DNA of 32,698 nucleotides from the NCBI GenBank assembly GCA_018715175.1, contig DVME01000078.1:1-32698 (forward strand), written 5' to 3'. This document shows positions 6,422 to 14,126 of the stretch, one piece after another. The stretch's first letter is position 1. Each line of letters starts with the position of its first letter. The position numbers and the translations under genes are program-made. This DNA comes from Candidatus Limiplasma stercoravium. Its GTDB lineage: Bacteria; Bacillota; Clostridia; Christensenellales; Aristaeellaceae. The notes under the pieces are model-generated. The model was not told the DNA's origin. It saw only the letters and a program-made list of their open reading frames with translations, and made no database searches.

Positions 6422-8359
6422 ATGAACGCCTACTTCCCCACGCTTTTCAGCCCCTGCAAAATCGGCAATGTGGTCATTAAAAACCGCATTTGCAAAGCCC
6501 CCCAAACCACCGGCCTGAGTCACATGGACGGATCCGTTTCCTCGCGTCTGGTGCGCTGCTATGAAGACCTGGCCCGCGGCGAGGTGGGCATGATTATCGT
6601 GGAATACGCCTTTGTGGACCGCCAATGCAGCAAGTCGGCGTCCAACCAGCTGGGCATTTGCGACGACGAATACATCGTGGGCCTGGGCTGGCTGGCCGAC
6701 ACCCTCAAAAACCTGGGCAGCGTGCCCTGCATTCAAATTGAGCATTGCGGCCGCCAGCGCTTCCTGGGCCCGCCCATGAAATCTGCCTCGCCCAACCCCT
6801 GGCCGCTGATGTACCAGCGCTACGGGCGCGCGGCCATTCCCCAGGAACTCACGCTGGATGAGATTCATCAGCTGGTGGACGACTTTGGCCGCGCGGCCCT
6901 GCGCGCCAAGACCGCCGGTTTTGAGGTGGTGGAAATCCATGGCGCCCACGGCTACCTCATCACCAACTTTCTCTCGCCCTTTACCAACCAGCGCAGCGAC
7001 TGGTACGGCGGCAGCCGCGAAAACCGTTTTCGCTTTCTGGAGCAGGTCTTTACGCGCTGCAAGGAATACGTCGGGGAGGACTTTCCCATCATCGTGCGCC
7101 TCAGCGGTACGGACTACGAGCCCGGCGGCATGACCATTGAGGATACCGTCTACTACGCCCAGCGCCTGGAGGCCTTGGGCTGCGCGGCCATCGATGTCAG
7201 CGGCGGCGATCATCACCAGATGATCCACCAGGTCACCCCCATGCAGCTTTCCCGCGGCCACAACGTCTGGGCGGCGGAAGCCGTCAAAAAGGCGGTGGGC
7301 ATTCCGGTGTTCGCCACCGGCTCCATCACCCAGCCGGCCTACGCCGAAGAGATCCTATCCAGCGGCAAGGCGGATTTCATCAGCATGGGCCGCCCGCTCC
7401 TGGCCGATCCCTTCTGGGCCAAAAAAGCCATGGAAGGCCGTCCCGAGGATATCTCTCCCTGCATTCGCTGCAACGAGGGATGCCTGGACCGCGGCAATCA
7501 CCTGGGCAAGTCCATCAACTGCACCATGAACCCCACCTTGGGCTTTGAGGACGCCCTGGCCATCCGCCCGGCCGACAAGCCGCGCCGCGTCGCCGTGGTG
7601 GGCGGCGGCCCGGCCGGTCTCAAAGCCGCCGATACCGCCGCGCTGCGCGGGCATTCCGTGACGCTCTTTGAAAAGCGCGCCCTCGGCGGATACCTGCACG
7701 AGGCTTCCTACCCAGAATTCAAGGCCGACATCCGCGACGCGCTGCAATACCTGGTTACCCAGGTGAACAAGCACGGCGTGAACGTGGTGCAAAAAGAAGC
7801 CACGGCCGAGGATCTCGCCGGTTTTGACGCGGTCATTGTGGCCACGGGCTCCGTGCCCGCCGGTTTGCCGGTTCCCGGCGCAGACCGGCCCAACGTTACC
7901 CTGGCCGTGGACGCTCTGCGCCAGGACGGTGTGCGGCCCAAGGGAAACATCGTGGTCGTGGGCGGCGGGCTCATCGGCGTGGAAACCGCCGTGCTGTTCA
8001 GCCTAGACCCTGACAACCGGGTGACGATGATTGAAATGCTGCCTCAGATGATGAACGGATGCAGCGACTGCGACCGCATCGTATACGGACAGATGATTCA
8101 GGAGCGTGGCATTCAAACCTATTCTTCCAGCCGCGTCGTGGCCATCGACGAGCAGGGCGTGGTCTTTGAGCGCGCCGGGCGCCGGCAAACCGCGCCGGCC
8201 GACCACGTGTTCCTGGCCACCGGCATGAAGCCCGCCCGCGCCCTATACGACGAGCTTGCGCAAAGCGGCGCAAACGTATACAACGTCGGCGACAGCCAAA
8301 CCCCCGGCAAAATCTACGACGCCATCCACAGCGGCTACAAGGCGGGGCTCAAGGTCTAA
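6422..8359 (+). CDS. FadH/2-enoate-reductase-like iron-sulfur flavoenzyme (old yellow enzyme family)
   Basis: The 645-aa product has the layout of 2,4-dienoyl-CoA reductase, 2-enoate reductase and the bile-acid enzymes BaiCD/BaiH. An FMN-binding TIM barrel comes first (residues 1-340; IQIEHCGRQ at 104-112, IHGAHGYL at 172-179, SPFTNQRSDWYGGS at 185-198). A 4Fe-4S site follows (Cys347, Cys350, Cys354, Cys367). Then comes an FAD-binding fold (VVGGGPAG near 392) and an NAD(P)-binding fold (VVVGGGLIG near 511). It would reduce activated C=C bonds of unsaturated acids, acyl-CoAs or steroid-like enones in the cytoplasm; the real substrate cannot be read from sequence. It is monocistronic, with its own promoter and a terminator after the stop, and may be controlled through the upstream palindrome. 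Confidence 0.93.
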   Translation: MNAYFPTLFSPCKIGNVVIKNRICKAPQTTGLSHMDGSVSSRLVRCYEDLARGEVGMIIVEYAFVDRQCSKSASNQLGICDDEYIVGLGWLADTLKNLGSVPCIQIEHCGRQRFLGPPMKSASPNPWPLMYQRYGRAAIPQELTLDEIHQLVDDFGRAALRAKTAGFEVVEIHGAHGYLITNFLSPFTNQRSDWYGGSRENRFRFLEQVFTRCKEYVGEDFPIIVRLSGTDYEPGGMTIEDTVYYAQRLEALGCAAIDVSGGDHHQMIHQVTPMQLSRGHNVWAAEAVKKAVGIPVFATGSITQPAYAEEILSSGKADFISMGRPLLADPFWAKKAMEGRPEDISPCIRCNEGCLDRGNHLGKSINCTMNPTLGFEDALAIRPADKPRRVAVVGGGPAGLKAADTAALRGHSVTLFEKRALGGYLHEASYPEFKADIRDALQYLVTQVNKHGVNVVQKEATAEDLAGFDAVIVATGSVPAGLPVPGADRPNVTLAVDALRQDGVRPKGNIVVVGGGLIGVETAVLFSLDPDNRVTMIEMLPQMMNGCSDCDRIVYGQMIQERGIQTYSSSRVVAIDEQGVVFERAGRRQTAPADHVFLATGMKPARALYDELAQSGANVYNVGDSQTPGKIYDAIHSGYKAGLKV

Positions 8360-8403
8360 AAAACGTACCAACGCCGGAAAAGGGCTTCCCTTTCCGGCGT
8401 TGG
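8358..8403. terminator. Bidirectional terminator between convergent genes
   Basis: A long stem CCAACGCCGGAAA/TTTCCGGCGTTGG (8368-8380 with 8391-8403) is extended by a GGG/CCC tip. For the minus-strand regulator gene it is followed shortly by a T6 run (the A run at 8358-8363 on the plus strand). For the plus strand only CCTTTCATT follows, so it is weaker in that direction. Confidence 0.8.
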
Positions 8404-8407
8404 CCTT

Positions 8408-9076
8408 TCATTCGGCATACTCCTGGCACAGAGCGTTGAGCTTTTCGCGCTGCACAATCCGAAAGCCAACGCTCTCCGTGACGATGACGCCTTCCTGCTT
8501 GAGCAGCCGGCAGGCCCGTGCCACGCTCGCCCGCGAACAGCTGATGGCGCAGGCCAGCTCCTGTTGGCTCAGCCGCACCCGCCCTTCCGAGGCGTCCCAA
8601 TTGGTCAGCAGAAAGTTCGCCAGACGTACGAAAACGCTGTTGATGCTCTGGTTGGCCGCGTCAAAGCACAGCTGACGCATGACCTTGCAATAGTAGCGCA
8701 TCAGATCCGTTGCGAACGCCGGGTTTTCCCGCGTCATCTCCTCCAAAAGCGCGTTTTGAAACGGCAGCAGCCAGCACTCCGTCAGACACTCGATGGTCAT
8801 CAGCGACGTCTGCCCCGGCAGGAGGCAGTCCAGCCCCGCCAGGCTCCCCGGGCCCAAAATCGCCACCGTGCGCTCGTTGCCCTGGCAGTTGCCCACGTAG
8901 ACGCGCAACCGCCCTTCGCACAGATAGTACATCCAATCCCTGGTTTCGCGGCTTTTGCACACGCGCATGCCCTTATCCAAGCGCATAGGCGGCGGGCAGC
9001 GCGACGCAAACGCCTCCCGATAAGGCAAAAACTCTCCCTCAAAAAAGTAGCGGATCCGGTCGTTTTGCGCTTCCAT
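8408..9076 (-). CDS. Crp/Fnr family transcriptional regulator
   Basis: The 222-aa product starts MEAQNDRIRYFFEGEFLPY. An N-terminal cyclic-nucleotide-binding-like beta barrel covers residues 15-120, including YYLCEGRLRVYV and VAILGPGSLAGLDCLLPG. A dimer helix and C-terminal winged HTH follow (LSQQELACAISCSRASVARACRLLKQEGVI). No four-cysteine Fnr iron-sulfur pattern is apparent, and the ligand is unknown. The start at 9076 has GGGAGG 7 nt upstream; longer forms run into the rpsT terminator. No clear promoter is visible in the 64 nt between it and rpsT, so it may be expressed by read-through. The convergent flavoenzyme gene is not an obvious target. Confidence 0.88.
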   Translation of the reverse strand: MEAQNDRIRYFFEGEFLPYREAFASRCPPPMRLDKGMRVCKSRETRDWMYYLCEGRLRVYVGNCQGNERTVAILGPGSLAGLDCLLPGQTSLMTIECLTECWLLPFQNALLEEMTRENPAFATDLMRYYCKVMRQLCFDAANQSINSVFVRLANFLLTNWDASEGRVRLSQQELACAISCSRASVARACRLLKQEGVIVTESVGFRIVQREKLNALCQEYAE

Positions 9077-9093
9077 GGGCCTGCCTCCCTGCC

Positions 9094-9128
9094 AAAAACG
9101 AAAGCCGCCGGTCTTGCAGACCGGCGGC
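9094..9128 (-). terminator. Terminator of rpsT
   Basis: A perfect 11-bp stem GCCGCCGGTCT/AGACCGGCGGC with a 3-nt loop (9104-9128) is followed on the minus strand by CTTTCGTTTTT (9094-9103). It lies 12 nt after the rpsT stop. Confidence 0.85.
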
Positions 9129-9140
9129 AACATGTCCTGA

Positions 9141-9401
9141 TTACTGAGCCTTGGCCAGTTGCTTGGCAAGGCGAGCCTTTTTGCGGTTGGCCGTATTCTT
9201 GTGAATAACGCCCTTCGCGGCGGCTTTATCAATAGCGGAGGCGGTGAGATTGTACTGCGCACCGGCATTCGCGGGGGCGTTTGCAACCTCCGTTTCAAAC
9301 TTTCGGATCGCGGTCTTCACCTTCGACTTCACCATGCGGTTGCGAAGGTTTTTCGTCGCGTTCACCTTTACGCGCTTCATGGCGGACTTGATATTCGCCA
9401 A
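9141..9401 (-). CDS. rpsT: 30S ribosomal protein S20
   Basis: The 86-aa basic protein starts MANIKSAMKRVKVNATKNLRNR and binds 16S rRNA early in 30S subunit assembly. Length and sequence fit S20 throughout, ending KKARLAKQLAKAQ. The start codon is TTG, fixed by a near-perfect AAGGAGGTG Shine-Dalgarno 7 nt upstream. E. coli rpsT also uses UUG, which is tied to its autogenous control. It has its own promoter (9441-9469) and terminator (9094-9128). In many Firmicutes rpsT stands alone near lepA or holA; here lepA is some 22 kb away. Confidence 0.97.
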   Translation of the reverse strand: MANIKSAMKRVKVNATKNLRNRMVKSKVKTAIRKFETEVANAPANAGAQYNLTASAIDKAAAKGVIHKNTANRKKARLAKQLAKAQ

Positions 9402-9440
9402 CGTCTTTCACCTCCTTAGGCTTCACAAATCGCAAGGATG

Positions 9441-9469
9441 ATTGTACCATGTCCCGGATAAAATTGCAA
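9441..9469 (-). promoter_or_regulatory. Promoter of rpsT
   Basis: On the minus strand TTGCAA (9464-9469) and TACAAT (9441-9446) are 17 bp apart, with TG one base before the -10 (extended -10). The leader is about 35 nt. Confidence 0.8.
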
Positions 9470-9489
9470 TACCCAAAATCGCGGAATTC

Positions 9490-9804
9490 TCACGCAGGCG
9501 CCACAAATCCTACCAGCAGCGCCACGGCGCAGGCCGCCACCGCCACCGTCAGCAGTCCCTTGCCCATCCAGCCCAGCGCCAGCGCCGCCGCCGTCCCCGC
9601 CAGGGACGCCTCCAGGCTTCCCGTGCTGGAAAACACCGCGGGAAAGGTCATCGCGCCCAGCACCGCGTAGGGCACATAATACAGGAAGGACTGCAAAAAG
9701 CGGCTGCGCACCCGTCCCCGTACCGCAACCAACGGCAGCATGCGAATCAGGTACGTCACCCCCGCCATCACCACCAGATACGTCAAAAACCGCGGCCAAT
9801 CCAT
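9490..9804 (-). CDS. azlD: AzlD-type small subunit of branched-chain amino acid exporter
   Basis: The 104-aa hydrophobic protein begins MDWPRFLTYLVVMAGVTYLIRMLPL and has three to four membrane segments. The TYLIRMLPL pattern near the N-terminus and a PYAVLGAMTFPAVF segment are typical of AzlD. With AzlC it forms a permease that exports branched-chain amino acids or analogues (azaleucine resistance in B. subtilis). Its ATG shares one base with the azlC stop (TGATG), and AGGAGG lies 7 nt upstream. It is the last gene of the operon starting with xpaC. Confidence 0.9.
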   Translation of the reverse strand: MDWPRFLTYLVVMAGVTYLIRMLPLVAVRGRVRSRFLQSFLYYVPYAVLGAMTFPAVFSSTGSLEASLAGTAAALALGWMGKGLLTVAVAACAVALLVGFVAPA

Positions 9805-10520
9805 CAGGCATCCTCCTTTGGGGCATCCTCCGCGCGCAGCGGCATGAGCCACGCGCCCAAGACCGATGCGACCACCGCGCATATGATGATGCGAAATCCA
9901 TCCGAAACAAAGGAAAACACGGGCATCAGCGCCAGCGCGCAGCTGAGCGCCACCGACACGCCCACCACCGCGCGCACCTCGCGCATCCGGCGCAAGGGCG
10001 GCAGCACAATGGCGATGAACATGCCGTAAATGGCGATCCCCAGCGCGTCGGTAAGCGCCTTGGGCAATAGGCCGCCCGCCAGCGCGCCCAGCAGCGTGCC
10101 CAGCACCCAGCCCACGAACGGGCCGTTGGTCAGGCCGTAAAGATACGCGCGGCCCACCGTGCCCGGCTGCTGGGACGCCACGGCGAACACCTCGTCCGTA
10201 TTGCAAAAGGCAATCAACGCCCGATGCACCAGCGTCATGGAACGGTCCAGCTTCTGCCCGAGGCTGAGGCTCATCAGGGCATAGCGCAGGTTGATGGTCA
10301 GTTGGGTCAGCACCATTTCCGTCAGTCCCGCGCCGGCGGTCATCAGCGTAAGCCCGGCCAGCTGCCCCGCGCTGGTGACGTTGAGCAACGAGATGAGCAC
10401 CGCCTGCAGGGTGCTCAGCCCCGCGGAGCGCGCCTGGATGCCAAAAGCAAACGCCACCGATACATACCCCAGCGCAATGGGCAGGCCGTGGCGCAGGCCG
10501 CGCCCGTAATCGCTTAGCAT
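9804..10520 (-). CDS. azlC: AzlC-type large subunit of branched-chain amino acid exporter
   Basis: The 238-aa product starts MLSDYGRGLRHGLPIALGYVSVAFAFG, the usual AzlC opening. It continues with several membrane segments and conserved stretches NLRYALMSLSL and FCNTDEVFAVA. It should act with AzlD at the cytoplasmic membrane. The start at 10520 has GGAGG 5 nt upstream and gives the usual family length; an in-frame extension to 10595 overlaps the TPM gene too far. The start overlaps the end of the TPM gene by 7 nt, implying translational coupling. Why an amino acid exporter ends an envelope-stress-like operon is not clear. Confidence 0.92.
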   Translation of the reverse strand: MLSDYGRGLRHGLPIALGYVSVAFAFGIQARSAGLSTLQAVLISLLNVTSAGQLAGLTLMTAGAGLTEMVLTQLTINLRYALMSLSLGQKLDRSMTLVHRALIAFCNTDEVFAVASQQPGTVGRAYLYGLTNGPFVGWVLGTLLGALAGGLLPKALTDALGIAIYGMFIAIVLPPLRRMREVRAVVGVSVALSCALALMPVFSFVSDGFRIIICAVVASVLGAWLMPLRAEDAPKEDA

Positions 10521-11374
10521 CCTTTCCTCCGGCGAAACAGATCCGCAAAGACGTTCAGCCCCAACAGGCCCGCCACCCATCCAAGCGGCGAGCACCCGCA
10601 GCAGCTTCTTGGGCCGTTTCTGCGCGCGCGTCTAGCCGGGCCGCTTTGCCCAAAGAGGATCAGCACGATCAGAAGCAGCACCAGCCAGCCGCCCACGCTC
10701 ATGCCGCCGCGCTCGTCCCGGTGGGTTTGCTGCCGGGCCTGGTAATCATCGCCGCTTTGCTGGATGGCGGTCATAACCTCGTCCCACAGCTCGGAGGCGT
10801 AGGACTGCGCCTCGGTCTTGACCGGCGAAACGCCGCTGGAGGTATTCAGATAGTCTTCAAACAGACCGTCCAAGCTCGCCTGCGCCTTGAGCTGCCGGCT
10901 GACGAGGCTGCTCAGCGCCTCGGCAAAGGCGGCCATGGCCGCGTCGTACTGCTGGCTTTTGAACAGCGCGCTAAAGTGTGAAGAGGTATACAGCAGGTTT
11001 TCGGCGTTGGTGCGCCCCAGCTTGCCCGCCACGTCATCGCCCAGCGCCACGGCAAAGCTGTCCTCCCCCGCCGCGCCCAGGAGCAGCAGGTCGTCTTCGC
11101 CCAGCGCCCAGGCCGAAAACAGATCGTTTGCGTAGCTGCGCGCGTCCAGGCCGTCCAAAAAATGCACCAGCACCACATGCAGCCCAATGCCCGTTTCGTC
11201 CTCCAGCCTGCGGGCATACTCGGCCACATCCGCCGCCACCTGCGCCCCCAGCACGTCCGCGTCATCGGTGAGCGCGCCGCGGCGCTGCGGCATGCGCGCG
11301 TCCGCCAGGCCCGCCACGGCCGTCAGGCAGGCCAGCAGCACCGCCAGCAGCAGGCATCCCATCGCTCGCTTCAT
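10514..11374 (-). CDS. TPM-domain membrane protein (YgcG-like)
   Basis: The 286-aa product has a signal peptide (residues 1-26, ALLACLTAVAGLADA). A TPM domain follows (about 35-155), with LTDDADVLGAQVAADVAEYARRLEDETGIGLHVVLV at its start. Then come a helical linker and a membrane segment near 226-242 (GGWLVLLLIVLILFG). The tail is rich in Arg and Cys, ending FRRRKGC. The TPM domain is an extracytoplasmic fold, called a phosphatase domain in some family names, with roles reported in photosystem repair in plants and unknown in most bacteria. It follows the LemA-like gene by 2 nt; LemA/TPM gene pairs are common in bacteria. A second TPM gene lies at 26610-27431. Confidence 0.85.
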   Translation of the reverse strand: MKRAMGCLLLAVLLACLTAVAGLADARMPQRRGALTDDADVLGAQVAADVAEYARRLEDETGIGLHVVLVHFLDGLDARSYANDLFSAWALGEDDLLLLGAAGEDSFAVALGDDVAGKLGRTNAENLLYTSSHFSALFKSQQYDAAMAAFAEALSSLVSRQLKAQASLDGLFEDYLNTSSGVSPVKTEAQSYASELWDEVMTAIQQSGDDYQARQQTHRDERGGMSVGGWLVLLLIVLILFGQSGPARRARRNGPRSCCGCSPLGWVAGLLGLNVFADLFRRRKGC

Positions 11375-11376
11375 CG

Positions 11377-11931
11377 TCAGACGCCCCTTCCATACAAAGC
11401 GCAGGGCGCGATGCCCATCAACCGGGCCAGCCAGCCCAGCACCGGCGCGTCCAGCCGCTCGTTGAAGGCCTCCGCCGCCTCGTTATAAACCTCGGCCGCG
11501 GCGCTGCCCGCCAGGTTTTTCAAATCGGCGGTCAGCATGTCCAGATACTTTTGGTCGCGGTCGCTTGTCAAAAAGCTTTCCGTCTGTTGCAGCCGCTGCG
11601 CCACCGCCGTCACCGCCGCTTCCAGCGCCTCGTCCTTGGCGTATTTGAGCGCCGGGTCGTCCTCCTCGTCCCGAAGCGCGACGGCGGCAGAGCGCAGCGC
11701 CGCCAGGTTTGCATCGTCCATAGGCAGATGCCTGCCGGCCACCACGCACAGGTTCAGTCCGTCCGCCGCGCGGTAGTCCAGCACGTCCATAAGGCCGTTG
11801 GGCGCCTCCAGAAGCGCCGTGACCTCCCGGCGTTCGTCCGCGTAACCGTTGAACACCCCGTACAACAGGCCAAAAAGCGTCAGCGCCGCCGCCAGCGCGA
11901 CGCAAACGCCCAGGGGTAGCTTGCTTTTCAT
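11377..11931 (-). CDS. LemA-like membrane-anchored helical protein
   Basis: The 184-aa product has an N-terminal membrane anchor (residues 5-27) and then a helical extracytoplasmic region. The end (EVYNEAAEAFNERL...PVLGWLARLMGIAPCALYG) resembles the LemA pattern YN..V..YN...FP..L.A...GF.P...F. The first helix is divergent from standard LemA (ALLEAPNGLMDVLDYRAADGLNL), so the assignment leans partly on its position next to a TPM gene. The start at 11931 has AAGGAGA 7 nt upstream. The molecular role of LemA proteins is not established. Confidence 0.65.
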   Translation of the reverse strand: MKSKLPLGVCVALAAALTLFGLLYGVFNGYADERREVTALLEAPNGLMDVLDYRAADGLNLCVVAGRHLPMDDANLAALRSAAVALRDEEDDPALKYAKDEALEAAVTAVAQRLQQTESFLTSDRDQKYLDMLTADLKNLAGSAAAEVYNEAAEAFNERLDAPVLGWLARLMGIAPCALYGRGV

Positions 11932-11950
11932 CGGGTTCTCTCCTTGCGGA

Positions 11951-13123
11951 TTACTGGCGCAGTTCCAGGAGCTTGCGCTTGAGCTCGTCTTCCATGGTCA
12001 CCAGCTGCTTTTCCGCCTCGATGCGCTTGGCGCGGCCTTCGTCCTGAATGCGCATGACCTCGTTGATGGTATCAATGAGGCTTTGGTTGGTCTCAACGAG
12101 CGTTTGCAGGTCGATAATGCCGCGTTCCGCCTCCTGCGCGGTTTCCACGGTGCCCATCCTGAGCGCCTCGGCGTTCTTTTTGAGCAGCTCGTTGGTCATG
12201 TCGGACACGGCCGTCTGCGCCCGAAGCGCCTCCTGGCTGCGATGCATGCCCAGGGCGATGAGGATTTGGCTTTTCCAAAGCGGGAGCGTGTTGGACAAAG
12301 TACTTTGAATGCGCTCCACCAACAGGCTGTCGTTGTTTTGCAAAAGGCGAATCTGGGGCGCCATTTGCAGCGCGACTTGGCGGGTGAGCTTGAGGTCGTG
12401 CAGCTTTTTTTCAAAGCGGTCGCAGTTGGCGGCCATGTCGTTGGCGCGCTGGGCGTCCATGGCGTCGCCGGTTTGGGCGGCCTTGGAAAGCAATTCCTGC
12501 AAGGTTCCCTGTCGCACCTGGGCCAGTCTGCGCTCGCCGGCCAGGATGTACATGGTCAGTTCCTTAAAGTACTGGGTGTTCATGTCGTAAAGCTTGTTGA
12601 ACATGGCCACGTCCTTGAGCAGCTGCACCTGGTGCTGTTCCAGCGAGGCGGCGATGGTATCCACGTTGGCCTCGACGTTTTCATAGCGGGTCTGCATATC
12701 GCTGACCGCTTTTTTGGCGTTCCAAAACAGGCCTGCGATGCCCTTGGGTTTTTCGGCCGCCTCGCCGAAGCCGCGAATTTCGTTGACGAGGTTGACCAGC
12801 ATGTCGCCCACCTCGCCGGTATCGTTGGTGCGCACGGTCGCCAGGGCGCTGTCGCTGAAATCGGCGATCTTTTTTTGCGCGTCCGCGCCGTACAGCAGCA
12901 CGTGGTCGGTGTTGTTCAGGTCGATTTGACCGGCGAAGTCCTCGATGGCGCGCTTTTCCGCCTCGGTGAGCATGGAGGCGTCCATCTCGCGCACCGTCTC
13001 CGCGGCGGCTTGCGCCGCGCCTGGGGTTTCCAGCGTGCGGGCGGCCTGCTCAAGCACGGCTTTGTCCTGCGCCATGCCGGTGGGTTGAAGGGTGAGGGTG
13101 GGAACGCCGTTGTTTTGCGTCAT
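11951..13123 (-). CDS. TelA/KlaA family (toxic anion resistance) protein
   Basis: The 390-aa soluble, mostly helical protein starts MTQNNGVPTLTLQPTG. It carries the TelA core: LVNEIRGFGEAAEKP, a coiled-coil segment, MYILAGERRL near the middle, and RIQSTLSNTLPLWKSQILIALG followed by the long C-terminal helix. The family was named for tellurite resistance (TelA/KlaA of plasmids). The chromosomal relative in B. subtilis is YaaN, encoded beside xpaC, just as here. The start at 13123 has AAAGGAG 8 nt upstream; the 35-residue in-frame extension is arginine-rich and overlaps xpaC. Tellurite itself need not be the natural stress. Confidence 0.92.
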   Translation of the reverse strand: MTQNNGVPTLTLQPTGMAQDKAVLEQAARTLETPGAAQAAAETVREMDASMLTEAEKRAIEDFAGQIDLNNTDHVLLYGADAQKKIADFSDSALATVRTNDTGEVGDMLVNLVNEIRGFGEAAEKPKGIAGLFWNAKKAVSDMQTRYENVEANVDTIAASLEQHQVQLLKDVAMFNKLYDMNTQYFKELTMYILAGERRLAQVRQGTLQELLSKAAQTGDAMDAQRANDMAANCDRFEKKLHDLKLTRQVALQMAPQIRLLQNNDSLLVERIQSTLSNTLPLWKSQILIALGMHRSQEALRAQTAVSDMTNELLKKNAEALRMGTVETAQEAERGIIDLQTLVETNQSLIDTINEVMRIQDEGRAKRIEAEKQLVTMEDELKRKLLELRQ

Positions 13124-13151
13124 GGCAATGACTCCTTTCGGTCGAGGAACT

Positions 13152-13898
13152 TCATTTGGGTTCGGAGGTTCGGCGCGCATGCATCGCCGCGTCCAGGTCG
13201 GCGGCTTGCCGCGCCTGCGCCGCCGCAAATTGAAGGTCGCTTTCCGTCAGCCCGTCGCGCTTGAGCATTTGCTCCAGCACGTCGATATCGGTGCCGATAT
13301 CCAACACATCGTCGCGGTACAGGTTTTGCAGCATCTTATCGCAGCCCGTGAGCACCACGCCCAAGGCGTCGTCGATGCGGCGGCGCACGTCCTGCGCCTC
13401 CTGGCCGCTGACCCCGCGTTCATCCAGCATGCGGTAGCCCTTGACCATCTTGAGGGTGGTGGGCAGGTAGTAGTCCATGAACTTGCGTATCTGCGAAGCC
13501 TTGGCCGGCTTGTCGTACACGGCGCGGAAAATCTCCGCGCATTGGTTTTCCAGCCGGTCGAGCTTTTCCGACAGCGAGCTATCGGGAATGCGCGCGTTTT
13601 CCAGGCGGATTTCGCGGATCATCTCGCGTCCTTTTTCCAGCAGGGCGTCCACATCGGGGTTGCCGGTTTCGCCCTGAACCTTTTGCAGGCTTTCGGGCGT
13701 GTCCTGGCGGGGGCTGAGATCCAGGCCGGAGGCCATGGTGCGCACCACCACGCCTGCAAACAGGCTTAGCGCCGTAGCCAACAGCAGCGGCCCGACGGTA
13801 TGCGGTTTGACAATCACGCAAAACAGCGCGAACACCAAGCCAAAGGCCACGACGCCCGCGCCCATGCCCTTGGTTTTTTTCTTGTTGCCGTTGGACAT
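13152..13898 (-). CDS. xpaC: XpaC family protein
   Basis: The 248-aa product starts MSNGNKKKTKGMGAGVVAFG and has two membrane segments at residues 12-50. A helical cytoplasmic domain follows, with the XpaC block KASQIRKFMDYYLPTTLKMVKGYRML (about 134-159). XpaC was named for hydrolysis of 5-bromo-4-chloroindolyl phosphate, but its real activity is unclear. The start has AAGGAG 7 nt upstream. It is the first gene of the xpaC-telA-lemA-TPM-azlCD operon and 28 nt before telA. Confidence 0.9.
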   Translation of the reverse strand: MSNGNKKKTKGMGAGVVAFGLVFALFCVIVKPHTVGPLLLATALSLFAGVVVRTMASGLDLSPRQDTPESLQKVQGETGNPDVDALLEKGREMIREIRLENARIPDSSLSEKLDRLENQCAEIFRAVYDKPAKASQIRKFMDYYLPTTLKMVKGYRMLDERGVSGQEAQDVRRRIDDALGVVLTGCDKMLQNLYRDDVLDIGTDIDVLEQMLKRDGLTESDLQFAAAQARQAADLDAAMHARRTSEPK

Positions 13899-13923
13899 CG
13901 CAAAGCTCCTTTTTTTCAAGCAT

Positions 13924-13940
13924 GTCGGGCACGACCCGAC
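13924..13940 (-). other. Small hairpin in the xpaC leader
   Basis: The 6-bp stem GTCGGG/CCCGAC with a 5-nt loop lies between the xpaC -10 box and its ribosome binding site. It could be the 5' end structure of the transcript or an operator half-site pair. Confidence 0.4.
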
Positions 13941-13947
13941 GCATTGG

Positions 13948-13976
13948 ATTATATCATACTTTGCGTGGGGTGAAAA
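13948..13976 (-). promoter_or_regulatory. Promoter of the xpaC operon
   Basis: On the minus strand TTTTCA (13971-13976) and TATAAT (13948-13953) are separated by 17 bp. It diverges from the CDF promoter about 70 bp away. Confidence 0.75.
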
Positions 13977-14045
13977 GAAAATCGGTTTGAAAGCCGCAAA
14001 AGATACGATGAAAATTCCATGAGAATTCCCTGGGAAAGCCGCCGA

Positions 14046-14074
14046 TTGTACCGCCGCCCGATTTTTGCTATAAT
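14046..14074 (+). promoter_or_regulatory. Promoter of the CDF transporter gene
   Basis: TTGTAC (14046-14051) and TATAAT (14069-14074) are separated by 17 bp, with a leader of about 45 nt before the start at 14127. Confidence 0.8.
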
Positions 14075-14126
14075 GGGAAGAACGCGAGCATACGCTCAAA
14101 ACACCAAGCAAAGGGAGGCGGCGCAG

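Noticed and set aside
6383-7261. Minus-strand open frame of 292 residues opposite the flavoenzyme
   Set aside because: It would cover the promoter region and the OYE barrel; no motifs and shadow-type composition.
11849-13264. Plus-strand open frame of 471 residues
   Set aside because: Antisense to telA and the lemA-like gene, both of which have family motifs and ribosome binding sites.
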